A DNA stretch of 64,000 bases. It comes from Parasitella parasitica. Taxonomy: Eukaryota > Mucoromycota > Mucoromycetes > Mucorales > Mucoraceae. Below the pieces are notes generated by a model. It was given only the letters and a program-made list of their open reading frames with translations, was not told the DNA's origin and made no database searches. The stretch spans positions 38,327 through 102,326 of the forward strand of contig MU619267.1 in NCBI GenBank assembly GCA_025201805.1, in the 5' to 3' direction. Shown here in pieces: positions 11,116 through 21,515 of this stretch (positions are counted from its first letter, which is position 1; every line of letters starts with the position of its first letter). The position numbers were made by a program, and so were the translations under genes.

Positions 11116-12627
11116 TCATTCAGGCTTCCCAATTAATCCTCTGCCCCAATTTTGGATCACTCGAGAACATTGCTGTCTAATATGTTCTGATTTTTTGGTG
11201 TTCCATAGTCCCATAGCATCTAGTTGTCTGCCATGATAAACGCATTGTTCCCAGTAAAATTTTGAGTATAATCTTTTTTCAATGACGCTCTAGACAAACA
11301 AAATCAATATATAGGATAGAAAGTACCATAAATATCAGTGCCTTACATCTAGGTTAGATATGGCAAAGTTTTTGTTGCTTGGCTTTTGGATAGCAAAATC
11401 GTGGGGCAAGACTAAAAAGTCGTTTCCTGCTAAATAGCTCGACAAGAGACAAGCAGATTTCTTATCTACAAAACGTTCAGAGCACCACGGTTGAACAGTT
11501 TTACTCTGAATCACGATTGGCTCATAATCCATAGTGTATTCTGTTACAACATACAAGCTATCGGCATCTTTCCACTTTTTAAACTCGGTTGGCCCTTGAT
11601 TTATCTCGAAATTTGAATCGTATAAACCCAACAAATGTTCTCTTTCAACCAAACCCACCAATTCCTTCTTTGTTTGTGGTATTTGAATCTTATTCAATTG
11701 CTGCTGATCATCGAATTTAAAAGTTGGAATAACCAGCAGGTCACCTTGGTTGAGCAATTGCGAGTATTTGGCTTGGTTCTTCTGTAAGGTTTGACGCAAA
11801 TCAGTGGCAATAACGGTGCTGAATGGCAAATCAGACACGTGGTCACTTCTTGCATAGATACGGGCCAAATTTCTTTCTAAATTGACTGGTACCATAATTG
11901 ATGCCGTCTTTTCAATACCATTTGGTGTCTCGACGAGATGTATATCGACGTTTTCGAATAATTCGGGTTTAGACTTGTATTCAGATTCTACAGCCAACAA
12001 AATATTTTTATCGAACTTGGAGGATACATGTAAAGTAGCGGAAATAGGCCCATCCCAGTGTTTTGCCATTTGAACAAGATCTTTCCAAGTATTGGGCGTT
12101 GTCGTAACAATAAATGTCACTTGGTTCGTTTCAGGTGCTTTTGTTGCTTTTTGCCAGAATGGTTGTACATATTTAAGTGCATCATAATGACCTTGTGCAA
12201 ACAATTTTGACATTTTTAATCCATGCGACATGTTACTGAGCAAAGAATAAGCTTCGTCTAAGAAAATGAAAGTTAGCATGCATATAAATGTATGCTAGAA
12301 CAGCAGAAACCCTTTACCTGCATCATAAGTGCGCTGATAGCTTTGGGTATTGATGGAGCTTGCTGATTTGTACAAATGATTTCCTTGAGTTCCCGAGAAT
12401 ACCCAAGAAGTAGCGTGAGAAGCAGTGAACAAGATCGAAAATAAAATGTATACTACAATAGATAATCTGAACAAGCGAGACCTTAAGATGGTGTTTTTTG
12501 CTGATTCTTGTTGCTGTTGTTGTTGCTGTTGTGGCAATACAGATGAAGGTGGCAACAGTTGATCAAACCAAGAGTTTATTTGATTTACTCCTTTACTTAT
12601 CCCTTTCTTTGTAGATGCTGTGTCCAT
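11116..12627 (-). CDS. Type II membrane glycosyltransferase, GT49 (LARGE/B4GAT1)-like
   Basis: Three exons (12627-12318, 12257-11347, 11289-11116), 464 aa. The short N-terminal cytosolic part carries a poly-Q tract and is followed by a single hydrophobic segment (about residues 55-80, SIVVYILFSILFTAS). This gives type II topology with the catalytic part in the Golgi lumen. The C-terminal half shows the GT49 pattern: VPVNLERNLARIYARS (donor-site region), QPWCSERFVDKKSACLLSSYLAGNDF and LPHDFAIQKPS. In this family the last two correspond to the 'PxYDERF...' block and the late 'VLPNAFMIH.PH' block. The expected role is transfer of GlcA, Xyl or GlcNAc-type sugars onto a glycan, but the donor and acceptor are not predictable here. 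Exon 2 starts with DEAYSLL across a phase-1 junction. The start Met was chosen as the first ATG; the frame upstream lacks another. Confidence 0.75.
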
Positions 12628-13451
12628 CTTATTTATTAGCAAAAGCAAAAGGAAAAAAAAAGAATTATCAATAGGAGCCCTTGAACGAAATTAAATAATA
12701 TTTTATTTTATTTAAACGGGGAGTAGTACAAAGGTTTTTCTGGTCAAGGGGTTCCCTATTTTTGATTGATCACATCAATCAGAGTAATTCTTTGCTATAG
12801 AAGACTAAATGCTGTAGGCCTTTGATTTATTGCTAGCCATCATATTAATCCAACATTCATATATCGAATATTGAGTGTTGAAAGAATGATACATGTTGTG
12901 TACACGGGAATCATTTTAGGCAAGCAAAGCACCCCTTTTGCACATTTGTTTATTTCTTCGTTTGACTGCATCCTGTATTTTATTATTTTGGAGAATATGT
13001 AAGAGTTAGAGATACTAAAACGAAAGCTTTTGTACAGATTAGATTAGTTATAAATTAAGACAATTGCTTAAAAAAAAAAGACCACTTGTATTGATCATAC
13101 GCTATACCACTTCTCTGAAAGTATTTCTTTGTAGAAGGAACTTTTACGTTTCTATATTATACACTTCACTCTTGATCATCTCACATAATCTTCAGAGTAA
13201 CTCATTCAATTTTTTTTTGACAGCTCACTGTTGCTAGGCAACTATTAGTTGTGCCTGGATTTATTAAATGCTATTCTTATGGAAACAAAAGCAGATTTAT
13301 GTCCCTATTACATCATTCCCTTTTCGTTTGCATTCGGCCTTCTGTTTTAAAAAAGCGCATATGGAGGAAATTCCCCGTTATTCTGATTTTACTTTCCAAT
13401 TGATTGCAGTTTTTGACATTTCGTCTTTCTTTTATTTCAAGACATTGCAAA
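12628..13451. promoter_or_regulatory. Divergent intergenic region between GT49-like and CYSTM genes
   Basis: This 0.8-kb region separates two divergent genes and must hold both promoters. At 12763-12781 there is an 8-bp inverted repeat, TGATTGAT-CAC-ATCAATCA. TGATTGAT is a typical TALE-homeodomain or PBX-like recognition word. A pyrimidine-rich segment precedes the plus-strand start. No transcript start or TATA box can be assigned with confidence. Confidence 0.35.
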
Positions 13452-13877
13452 ATGTCATATCCGCCACAACCACCTCAACAACAATACTATGCGCCTCCAC
13501 CAGCACCAGCACCAGGATCACAAGATTATGGATATCAGCAACAACCATATGGCGGTCAGCAGCAACAACCTTTTGCTGGGCAACCCCAGCAAGGTGGCTA
13601 TTACCCTCCGCAACAGTCCGATAACTATTATCAACCTCAGTGAGTGTATACTCTGCTTGAGTCTTGATAAAATGTGAAACTAAGCTCCTAGCACAATTTA
13701 TCAGGCCACAACCACAACCATATGTAGTTCAACAACCACAACAGCAAAATGGCAGCAATTGCTGCTGTGCATGGTAAGTGAAAGATTTGTTATCAAATAA
13801 ACAAGTTTTGCTAAGATAGTTGATTTAGTTTATCGAGTTTACTTTGCTGTTGTTTGCTGGAAGATCTTTTGGGCTAG
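13452..13877 (+). CDS. CYSTM-family Pro/Gln-rich small protein with Cys-rich tail
   Basis: Three short exons (13452-13639, 13705-13773, 13838-13877), 98 aa. The first ~75 residues are low-complexity Pro/Gln/Tyr/Gly repeats (PPQPPQQQYYAPPP, YGGQQQQPF). Exons 2 and 3 join to give the tail NCCCACLLCCCLLEDLLG. That is the C-terminal cysteine-rich hydrophobic module of CYSTM proteins, which are small tail-anchored or palmitoylated stress-related membrane proteins. Reading through the second donor would stop at CCCAW; splicing at TG|GTAAGT to the acceptor at 13836-13837 restores the family tail, so I prefer the three-exon model. Role inferred: membrane-associated stress-response peptide. Confidence 0.75.
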
Positions 13878-14166
13878 GCCTATAGATCCAATCTATCAGT
13901 TTCTTATACATACTAATTAACTATTTAGACCATGCCTTGCAAGATATAATCCAAATAAACAGCTATATTTACAAATGCACACTTGGCACGTGACAAGAAT
14001 GCTCTGCTTTGACCAGCAGAATCATTTACCCAAAAGAAAGAAATAAACTCCTTTATTTAATTTTTTCATTCTACTCCCTCTCTTTCCCTCACAAATACTT
14101 GGATTCTCTTCAATCATTTTTCGTATATCAGAAAGATATAGACAGAAAGAGAGGGAGAATAATCTC

Positions 14167-15513
14167 ATGACCTTTTTACGTACATTGAAAATAAAAGGTT
14201 GGGCAAGCCTTGTAGCACTCGTTCTCATTTCTATTTATTTGGTTTCTTCTTGGGATACAACATTTCGTACCGAGAAATTAAAGCAACAATCTCAACAGCA
14301 GCAAAAAATCAAATCAAAATCATCATTCAAAAGTGGAATAGGTCATAAATTTGATCGCTTTACACCTGCTCGCCGACAACTTCTCTCATCAGCTTTAGCA
14401 CATATCCGTTTAGGCTATGTAGCTAACAGGACTCCACCTTACTCAACTCCTCCATTGCTTATTTTGTACACATGTAGACCTGATACCACTGCTTGCGGTT
14501 CTTTGGATAATCGCTTAGTCAACATTGTGAACGCTTATTATTTCTCCATGCTGCAGCAAGACTCTGCCTTTGCATTCGATATGACAGTACCCGTTAAGAT
14601 GGAATGGTTTTTTGAATCTTCGCCAGCTTACATGAGTATGAACGTCGATCAAGCCAACTACTATTTGGAGCGTGCGGAAACTCATCAGATCAAATCAGAA
14701 ACCACATTATCAACTGCTGAACTGGTCCAGCGTCGATTTATAGTTGATTATAAGTCAGAGGGAGTAACAATTGTGAAGGCAAGTCAATGGTCAGGAAATT
14801 GGGTAGATCAGAAAGAAAATCCTTGGATGAAACCACTCAGAGACAAGTATCGATTGAATCATCTGCTACAAAAATCAGATTGGTTTTGGCTCGCAGGTAG
14901 ATTGTTATTTTCCAAACCATCCTCAAATTTACGGGGACATTTGGAGCCTTATCGTGAACTTATGGGTGGGAAACTGGAACTCAGTGAAAGCGTATCTCCC
15001 TTGGACCCCGACAATAATCCAGTAACATTAGAATTTGCAACCAAAGGATGGCTGCGTATTGGGCTTCGAGTTGGCAAATATAGCACATTAGAAGAGGCCG
15101 TTTGTCTTTGTGCTCATATCGCTAATGTATGCCTTAAACACACAGACAACTGTCACGTTTTTATATCTGCACCTAATCGAAAATTACTCGCAACACTTCG
15201 TACAGAATTGAATAAGCATCGACATGTAGCTGTTCATGCGGTGGCAGAAGGTTATGGATTTGCAGACTTGGATCAAGAATCAGAAAATAGCCTGGATCAT
15301 AGCATATTTGATTCTGGTGATAACCGGCTTATTAGAGATTATGCTCGTACATTTATGGATTGGATTATTCTTTCTAGAATGGATTACTTGGTGGGCCAAG
15401 AAAAAGATGGCTTCTTGAAAACTGCTGCCTGGGCTGCTCAAGTTCAAACAGATGTTAGTGTTCATAACTCAACCTCCAGGAACTGTCGTATCATACCAAT
15501 GTACGATTGGTAA
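14167..15513 (+). CDS. Type II membrane protein, fucosyltransferase-like GT-B fold
   Basis: Single exon, 448 aa. A hydrophobic signal anchor spans residues 12-28 (SLVALVLISIYLVSS), followed by a Gln/Lys/Ser-rich stem. The luminal part contains LILYTCRPDTTACGSLDNRLVNIVNAYYFSML, which resembles the N-terminal donor-side loop of fucosyltransferase-type enzymes (CGSLGNRLLS in plant and NodZ-like families). Near the C-terminus comes FMDWIILSRMDYLVGQEKDGFLKTAAWAAQ, which resembles the 'DWWLLSR.D.LV....GFG.TAAW' block of the same superfamily. From these I infer a Golgi fucosyltransferase-like enzyme; the donor and product are unknown. It could instead be a more distant O-fucosyltransferase-fold protein. 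The ATG at 14167 is the first in frame. Confidence 0.5.
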   Translation: MTFLRTLKIKGWASLVALVLISIYLVSSWDTTFRTEKLKQQSQQQQKIKSKSSFKSGIGHKFDRFTPARRQLLSSALAHIRLGYVANRTPPYSTPPLLILYTCRPDTTACGSLDNRLVNIVNAYYFSMLQQDSAFAFDMTVPVKMEWFFESSPAYMSMNVDQANYYLERAETHQIKSETTLSTAELVQRRFIVDYKSEGVTIVKASQWSGNWVDQKENPWMKPLRDKYRLNHLLQKSDWFWLAGRLLFSKPSSNLRGHLEPYRELMGGKLELSESVSPLDPDNNPVTLEFATKGWLRIGLRVGKYSTLEEAVCLCAHIANVCLKHTDNCHVFISAPNRKLLATLRTELNKHRHVAVHAVAEGYGFADLDQESENSLDHSIFDSGDNRLIRDYARTFMDWIILSRMDYLVGQEKDGFLKTAAWAAQVQTDVSVHNSTSRNCRIIPMYDW

Positions 15514-15788
15514 ATCTTTATAATACATAGTTCTCTCTAATTTTTATATATAATCTAAAGCAAGTAATATCTTCCTCGTGTAAATTATAATATAGTCAAC
15601 GAAACGCCAAAGGGCGCTTTTTTCAATGGAAGGGCAGGTTGAATAAATTTTAATGGGCGGCTTTCTATAGCCCGAAGGGCGATAAAAAGTAGGTGCTTCT
15701 TTTTCAAAAAAGTTAAAATGAGTACACATTTTTTTATGGGGTCGGGCAGGGGGAAAATTGTCGACAAAGAGGGGCGCGATGGAATGGA
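15514..15788. other. GC-richer spacer left of the Tc1-like relic
   Basis: This short stretch has several repeats of the word AGGGCG (near 15613, 15676 and 15770) and small hairpins in otherwise AT-rich DNA. The 12-mer GCCAAAGGGCGC near 15607 recurs at about 17218, on the far side of the relic, in the same orientation. It may be transposon-flank sequence, but no inverted terminal repeat was established. Confidence 0.3.
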
Positions 15789-16850
15789 ATGAAAAGAAGA
15801 GACTCGCCTACATCACCTAAAACCATCAACCCGCCTAGGACTTTATTGCGAGAGACAGGGTCCAGAGCAAGTCTCGGTTGCGAAAGTTTAGATGCTGAAA
15901 TGGATGAAATCGCAAGAGTAGTGCAAGCGCAGAAAAAGAGTTATAATATCTATTCCAGCGAACAAAAACTTCTTTTGTATATAAATATAGGATAAAACTA
16001 TTCAATGCTGCTAAGTCTGGAATAATTGCCGAATATACAGCACAGAAATGGTCTAAGTGACTCAAAGAAGATTAGGATATCTTGTGAAAACAAACTAACA
16101 AAGTCAATCGACCAAAGACACAGCTCGATGAAAGACATGAGGCTCATTTAATCAATTTTTATGATGAAAACCCTAACGCTAGGATTGTAGATGCAGTCGC
16201 TTCACTCACTAAAAAGTTTAAAGGTTTACATTTGAGGAAACCAGTATTAGAAACTTTATAAAAGAAAGTAGCATTTCATTCAAGGAACTCACCCGTCTCC
16301 CAAAAGCAAAGAGCAATCAATCAAAAATCGCAGACCGAAAAGCATAGATTGAGAAATGGAGTAAGACAGATATGAATTATCTAGAAAATTGCGTTTTTGT
16401 AGATGAACCAGGTTTTGACATCAACAATGAGGCCTCCTGGATGGTGATCTGCTTAGGGTATCGCAGCTATTACAACCACTCCCAGCACCAGAGCATTTTC
16501 ACCACATGCAGTTTTAGGTGCATCTTCAGCCAAATCTGTTGTATCAATGGAGCTTAGAAATTCACAGGAACACTCATCAAAAAAACTTAAAGATATATCA
16601 CATAAACCGTAAAAGAAAAGCACCATCCAAGGCAATAAATATTGCTTCTAGAGGTACTGTCACTGGCCATCATACACGTTTTATTTAAAAAAAACCATTG
16701 ATGAAATGGATTGCGTTGAGATGACCACTTTTTTAGCAGACGTTTTGAGTTATGATGTAAAAATGTCGCACCAGCGTAAAAGGCCTATTCAGTTTAGTAG
16801 TCAAATGTACATTATAAATTTAAAAAGATCTCGTAAATAGCATCTGAAAG
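15789..16850 (+). mobile_element. Tc1/mariner-like DDE transposase relic (pseudogene)
   Basis: Read in shifting plus-strand frames, this block gives a transposase in the right order. It starts at 15789 (MKRRDSPTSPK...) and continues with SYNIYSSEQKLLLYINI and KLFNAAKSGIIAEYTAQKWSK, an N-terminal helix-turn-helix-like part. Then come QLDERHEAHLINFYDENPNA (16120-16180), KFKGLHLRKPVLETL, FKELTRLPKAKSN, and MNYLENCVFVDEPGFDIN (16372-16425, with a catalytic 'VD' of the DDE motif). It ends with TPSTRAFSPHAVLGASSAK and GTVTGHHTRF...KTIDEMD (to about 16720). At least five frame changes and several stops make it inactive. The family assignment is by recalled similarity to abundant Mucorales Tc1-like transposons. 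Confidence 0.7.
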
Positions 16851-17198
16851 GCTTTTCCCATTGTTTATACACTTTCTTCTTCTAACCATTGATACAGCTA
16901 TATTTTTTAAGCAAGAAGGAAAAACTTTGAATAAAAAAAAAGTAGGTTACTTCACATACCTTATATTGTATCAATAACATGCCATAAAGCTTGTAGCCAG
17001 ATCAATCGGCTAAAGCCATTGTGCGTGGGTAAATCAGGGATTTACACCGCATGCTCTATATATAAATCTTGGTTACAGTTGCGTATGATTACGTTAGCAT
17101 ATAATGTTAGTTTATATAAATACATCCTCTGGATGTATTTCTAATAAAAGTGCAAATTCATTTTATTGACTGATTTTGACATAACAGTGGCATCTGTT

Positions 17199-17222
17199 GT
17201 GCCAGTGCCAGTGCCAGTGCCA
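17199..17222 (+). repeat. (GTGCCA)4 microsatellite
   Basis: Four perfect tandem copies of the hexamer GTGCCA, directly followed by AAGGGCGC. It lies just beyond the right side of the Tc1-like relic and stands out as GC-rich in AT-rich DNA. Confidence 0.9.
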
Positions 17223-17475
17223 AAGGGCGCAGCGAAATGTTGCGTAAATGTTTTATGAAAGAAGTAATTAAGACTTTTTCTGAATAAATCAGACACAAAA
17301 CTGAAGTCTTTTGTTGACATAAGAGACTTGATCTCTATTTATACTAAAGTATATCCCAATCACTGTTTATCCACATAACATCTGATGTTTGACAAGAACT
17401 GTCAAACATTATTAAATTATAGCATTTCCAGGACAAACCTATTCTTCTATTTTACATTAAAGAGAAGATTAGGTA

Positions 17476-17573
17476 GGATGTCTCCCCGACATCCCGCGAA
17501 CTGATCTTGATGTAATTTTCGAATAAGCCTAGAACCTTGCAAGAGGTTCGATTACTCAACTTGTAGCTTATTC
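17476..17573. other. Nested inverted repeats, candidate structured RNA
   Basis: GGATGTC (17476-17482) pairs perfectly with GACATCC (17488-17494) across a five-base loop. Then GAATAAGC (17521-17528) pairs perfectly with GCTTATTC (17566-17573). Inside that, GAACCT (17532-17537) pairs with AGGTTC (17444+100, i.e. 17544-17549) around U-GCAA-G, giving a GNRA-type tetraloop. An AATTTTCG word, weakly like an Sm site, sits between the two structures (about 17513-17522). No known RNA family fits, and no tRNA or U-snRNA signature could be confirmed. Confidence 0.3.
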
Positions 17574-18234
17574 CTCATCAGTAAAAGAATTACCAACAAT
17601 TAGTATCATGGTCTGTAGATTATAACTATGTTAGATGTGACATATGTAGACTTGATATGGATACAACAATACTGCCCTAATAGACGGCTCTTCTTTAAAT
17701 TTTTGCGTATTATTCTGTTATTAATTGTGCTGAAGTGATAGGGTTTCCCACAAAAAGTAATTGAATGCCATCTCTTACGAAACCACCTTAGAGATTCCAG
17801 ATCAAGCTAACAAACAAATTAGATAAATATCTAACCGTGTAGCCACGAAGCATTTACAATCAATTAAGAATCAACAAAAATAAATCGAACCACAAACCAC
17901 ATTTGGAACACATAGATCAATGAAAGAGCAAGTCCATGCATATCGTTTACAAATTTGTCAGAACCATCGATATTAGAATACATTACTTGATTATGTAAAA
18001 TCGAATACAAACAAACTTAAACTTGGTCCGACTGACAGTTACGGCATAACTGAGAGACCGAGCGTTTACAACAACAAATATAAATAGAGTAGAAATATTT
18101 AATTTTTGCAAGTTAATCTATTTCAAAAATAAAGAAGAAATTAAATTGTTTCTATTATTGTTTTTACACTTTTTACTACACTAATACCTGGAAATCATCA
18201 CTGTTTGATTTTTTTTGAAAAAAAAGATTAAGCA

Positions 18235-18736
18235 TTGAACTTTTTGCGTTTGTTCAGAAATTTATATAGTTATAAAAATGTTCTCCATTCTGACGAAGAA
18301 AGAATAAAACTGGTAGAAGAAGGAATGACAAGGGATTTGAAAGAGTTGGTAGACATATCGAACAACTCATTTGGATCAGAGTGGCGTGAAAAGAATATGG
18401 GTGACCAAAAGTCTGCTAATTATGAAAATAAAACCTGTTTTTGCGCATAACTTTTGCTGGATAGACCCCCAGTGGAGATCTAGAGCATACGATATAGCCC
18501 TGATCATTTCTATGTCATTCAATCTTGAAACGCCTTATCTTGGATTATAGGAAAAGGTACTACAGACGCTATTACGTCTACCAGAGAATTGGATTTAAAT
18601 AAAGTATCTTGATTATTTACGAAGAAATAGCTCGATAAATTTTAGTGTGAAAGTGGAGGGAATTAGTTCTAGTCCAGTAAAAATAGTTATATGCCAGTGT
18701 TTGAAGAACTCATTTGTATAGTTCACTTGATGTTTT

Positions 18737-18740
<4 letters not shown>
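18235..18740 (+). pseudogene. Degenerate open frame overlapping a dispersed repeat
   Basis: A 71-codon frame (18235-18450) encodes a charged segment (DEERIKLVEEGMTRDLKELVD) ending in SANYENKTCFCA. After a frameshift it continues about 35 codons (HNFCWIDPQWRSRAYDIALI). The part from about 18400 is repeated at 24115-24230 in this window. No domain is recognised; the frameshift, the repeat and the lack of introns or conserved ends suggest an old transposon or repeat gene. Confidence 0.35.
18398..18512 (+). repeat. Dispersed repeat copy A
   Basis: This ~115-bp segment is clearly similar to 24115-24230 in the same orientation. The shared core is AATTATGAAAATAAAA, then CTGTTTTTG, then CATAACTTTTG, with scattered substitutions and one-base indels. 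It is probably part of a degraded interspersed element. Confidence 0.6.
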
Positions 18741-18787
<47 letters not shown>

Positions 18788-18797
18788 NNNNNNNNNN
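18741..18797. other. Poly-T run ending in assembly gap (10 N at 18788-18797)
   Basis: About 46 consecutive T are followed by ten N. The gap is probably of unknown true size and was caused by the homopolymer. Sequence immediately to the right (18798 onwards) resumes without recognisable features until the 3' end of the sphingosine kinase gene. Confidence 0.95.
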
Positions 18798-19022
18798 TAG
18801 ATATTTCGATAGTTAAGAGAAGTGATGAATTGGTATAAACTAATCAATTCAAATTATAAAGCATCTTGCACAACTAAACACTTCCATATCTTCCAAACAA
18901 ATCGTGTTGTATTATGCATCATCTCAATCTTCTTAACAACTCAGGTTTTATGAATCATTTCATAACAAAGCTAGTCTGCGAATTTTATTGCATTTTGTCA
19001 AATGGGACACCATGATAAGGTT

Positions 19023-20676
19023 TTAAACATTGGTGCGAATAAACGATGGACTGATAGTTAGTACCGAAGCCAAGCGAGGGTGAATTTCAACTTGAAATGG
19101 TTTGCATGGAGCATGCTCACCATCAATAGCCACATATGCTTTTTGACCTGGTTTCAAAATTGGGGTTAACCTGAAAGCTTTGATTTTATAGTATTCGACC
19201 TATTATGATAATGATTAGTGTATGTAAAAATTCAAATACGACAAAAAAAAATTACAATATCACTATTAATGTGTTGCCCTGTTTCAACTTTTGTGAAAAC
19301 ATCTAGCTGTTTAGCAATGCTTGGCGATCCTCGAATTAACAGCAGATCAATGTTGCCGTCGTTTGGTAGCGCACACGGATGACTCAACATGCCTCTTGAT
19401 AAAAGAGGTACTTTACTAGCTAAGAAGAATGAAATATCATCGTTAATGATCATCCAGTCTTTAGGAACAGGTTTAGATAAGTCAGGGATGGTATCTTCGA
19501 CATCACCATCTAATTCATTTACAGGCACACGAATTTCATTGGCAAATGTAGTTACATAATCAGATTGGATCTTCCTTTTATCAGATTCGACAACTTGAAC
19601 AGCAGCTTCGATCTTGTATGAATGACGAGAAAATATTTCTTGCATCAATCCAACCACAGCACGAGTATCACCCATCCAACGCATGTTTTCTGTACCAAGG
19701 TCAGCATATGCAGTGATACCATAGTTTTGCGACAAGAATGAAAAGTATCTATGGTCATCATAGACTACAGAGCAGAGATCCAAAGCCATGGGCTTTCCCT
19801 TGATTACTTGTAATGCAGTATACACAGGATCAAAGCCTCTCTTTTCACCTAGTAATGAGATAATAAGAGAATTACCGGTACCACCAGGAATTATACCGAT
19901 CGATACTTGTTTCATTGCTTCTCTGGCATCCGGTCTTTTAAGGAATCCATTAATAACTTCATGTATAACACCATCACCACTGACAGTTACTATAGCATCA
20001 TATGCATGAATGTCTAGATCTTGAGCAATCTGTAAAGCGTGACCTTGGTGTTCTGTATCTATTTCAACAACGTTAAGTATCTCGGCAACTACATATCAAG
20101 CAGGGTCCAATTACATCTCATTTCAATATTGCACTTTGCGCTTTCAAAAATAGGTCTCACATTGTATTCAAATATTTCTTTTGCTTTTCCTTGGCCACCA
20201 AAAGGATTGAGTAGCACTAATAGTTTCTTTCCAAACTTGATGTCACAGTAAACTTCTCTAACTACTTGTTCACAAAAAGCAATGGCATCCTCCTTTTTAT
20301 CATCATCTACCGAGTATATGAACTTGTAGATATCTGCAGGCGATTCTTCTGCCGTTCTGTCTTCAGGCAAAACGCAATGAATTTGAATCATTCGTGTGCG
20401 TTCATGATAGAAAGCGTTCAAAATATACAAATTATCTATAGGCAGTAGTGTTGGATCAGGTCCTTTTCTAGCAGGAATAGGTATACAACACACTGTTTCA
20501 GTATTCTTTGCTTTTTTCCGAAATGGATATTGTTAGTTTAATGATAGAAAGAAGAATAACTTTTTGTATTTACAATTTTTGGCAGCGTTAAAATCTCCTT
20601 CTATACGAAGGCCTTCACCATCAAAAGATAAATTGACAGGATGGTTGGCTTTATTTACTTTAAGTGAACGAATCAT
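19023..20676 (-). CDS. Sphingosine / long-chain-base kinase (Lcb4/Lcb5-type)
   Basis: Four exons (20676-20574, 20492-20115, 20058-19256, 19199-19023), 486 aa. It phosphorylates sphingoid long-chain bases with ATP to signalling phosphates at ER, Golgi or plasma membranes. Conserved blocks of the DAGK/SphK catalytic fold are present: LLVLLNPFGGQGKAKEIF (C1), YTEHQGHALQIA, YDAIVTVSGDGVIHEVINGFLKRPD (C2, with the GDG nucleotide-binding triad), GIIPGGTGNSL (C3), GKPMALDLC, ADLGTENMRWMGD...VG, PNDGNIDLLL and VAIDGEHAPCKPFQVEIHP (C5). The third intron removes an in-frame stop and brings CNIEMR next to YTEHQGH, as in homologues. The length is typical of fungal LCB kinases. No signal peptide; membrane association is expected to be peripheral. 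Confidence 0.9.
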
Positions 20677-21007
20677 ACAATGTATGTTGTGAGACAAGAA
20701 AGGTTGATAAGAAAGAGCAAAGAAAAACCTTGCACAGAATATCAGGAACCCAAATGAGAAACCTGAAAGCCACCTAACATATCATACCTATAAATGGAAC
20801 TCATCAACATTGTTTTTGGTTCATTCCAGGCATAAAGGTTACGTTAAATTCACAGATAACGAAATATTTTGGCTCTGATTCTATCGTCTAGCATATCAAT
20901 CTTATTCAATGAGGGCACGCATTATCTAGGCAATGGACGCTTTAAAAAGTACCGCATGACATCATGTTGAAGGTATATATATTATTACGAAAAAAAAAAT
21001 ATTTGTC
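20677..21007. promoter_or_regulatory. Divergent spacer between sphingosine kinase and FAM210-like gene
   Basis: This 331-bp divergent intergenic region must contain both promoters. AT-rich sequence with ATATATATTATTACG near 20977 precedes the plus-strand start. I see no specific operator. Confidence 0.3.
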
Positions 21008-21508
21008 ATGCTTTTGTCCACTGCAAACATGCCATTTCTGATATCAAGACAGTTAATCAAGAGAATCCGGCCTACACCTAGGATAACACATTGTCGTGAT
21101 ATAACGACGCAACAGCCCCACCCACAGCCGCATCATCCGGCTTCGAGAACAAAACAATTCATGAAAAAATATGGGTATGTCGGAATCGGTGTATACTTGG
21201 CTTTGGGTACGGTGGATTTGGCAGCAACAATGGCTCTTATTAGTGTAAAAGGCGCAGCGCATGTTAAAGAGGCCGAGGATTATTTGATTGGTAAAGCCAA
21301 AGGTTGGGTAGGAATGGATCATACGCCCATAGAGAAAGGTCAGCTACATGAAAAGCCATCATTGACGTCTATATTTGTTCTTGCATATGGCATTCATAAA
21401 ACGGTGCTACTGCCATTTCGATTATCCCTAACAGCTGCTATTACACCTGCTGTTGCGAAACGACTTAAGAATTGGGGCTGGCTCAAGAATCAGTTTGTCA
21501 AGAAATAG
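21008..21508 (+). CDS. FAM210/DUF1279-like mitochondrial membrane protein
   Basis: Single exon, 166 aa (ATG at 21008; an in-frame ATG at 21029 is also possible). The N-terminal ~45 residues are Arg/Thr/Ser-rich with almost no acids (RQLIKRIRPTPRITHCRD), which fits a mitochondrial targeting presequence. The DUF1279 domain follows at about residues 50-150: MKKYGYVGIGVYLALGTVDLAATMALI (first membrane segment), then FVLAYGIHKTVLLPFRLSLTAAITPAVAKRLKNWGW. Family members sit in mitochondria; the molecular role is poorly defined. The gene converges on the MFS transporter, with only 7 bases between the two stop codons. Confidence 0.8.
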   Translation: MLLSTANMPFLISRQLIKRIRPTPRITHCRDITTQQPHPQPHHPASRTKQFMKKYGYVGIGVYLALGTVDLAATMALISVKGAAHVKEAEDYLIGKAKGWVGMDHTPIEKGQLHEKPSLTSIFVLAYGIHKTVLLPFRLSLTAAITPAVAKRLKNWGWLKNQFVKK

Positions 21509-21515
21509 TTGTAAT

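Larger units (their letters stand above)
16851..18234. other. Intergenic, no gene; microsatellite and folded element inside
   Basis: No protein-coding gene is supported. Contents are a four-unit GTGCCA tandem repeat (17199-17222) and the nested inverted repeats at 17476-17573, listed separately. The rest is AT-rich without recognisable features. Confidence 0.5.

Noticed and set aside
17462-17473. A 12-base match to the U6 snRNA core (AGAGAAGATTAG) next to the hairpins
   Set aside because: The flanking U6 sequence (ACAGAG context, 5' hairpin, GCATGGCCCC) is absent, so it is probably chance.
17540-17556. GGTTCGATTAC resembling a tRNA T-loop/B box
   Set aside because: No acceptor stem, D-arm or anticodon arm can be folded around it.
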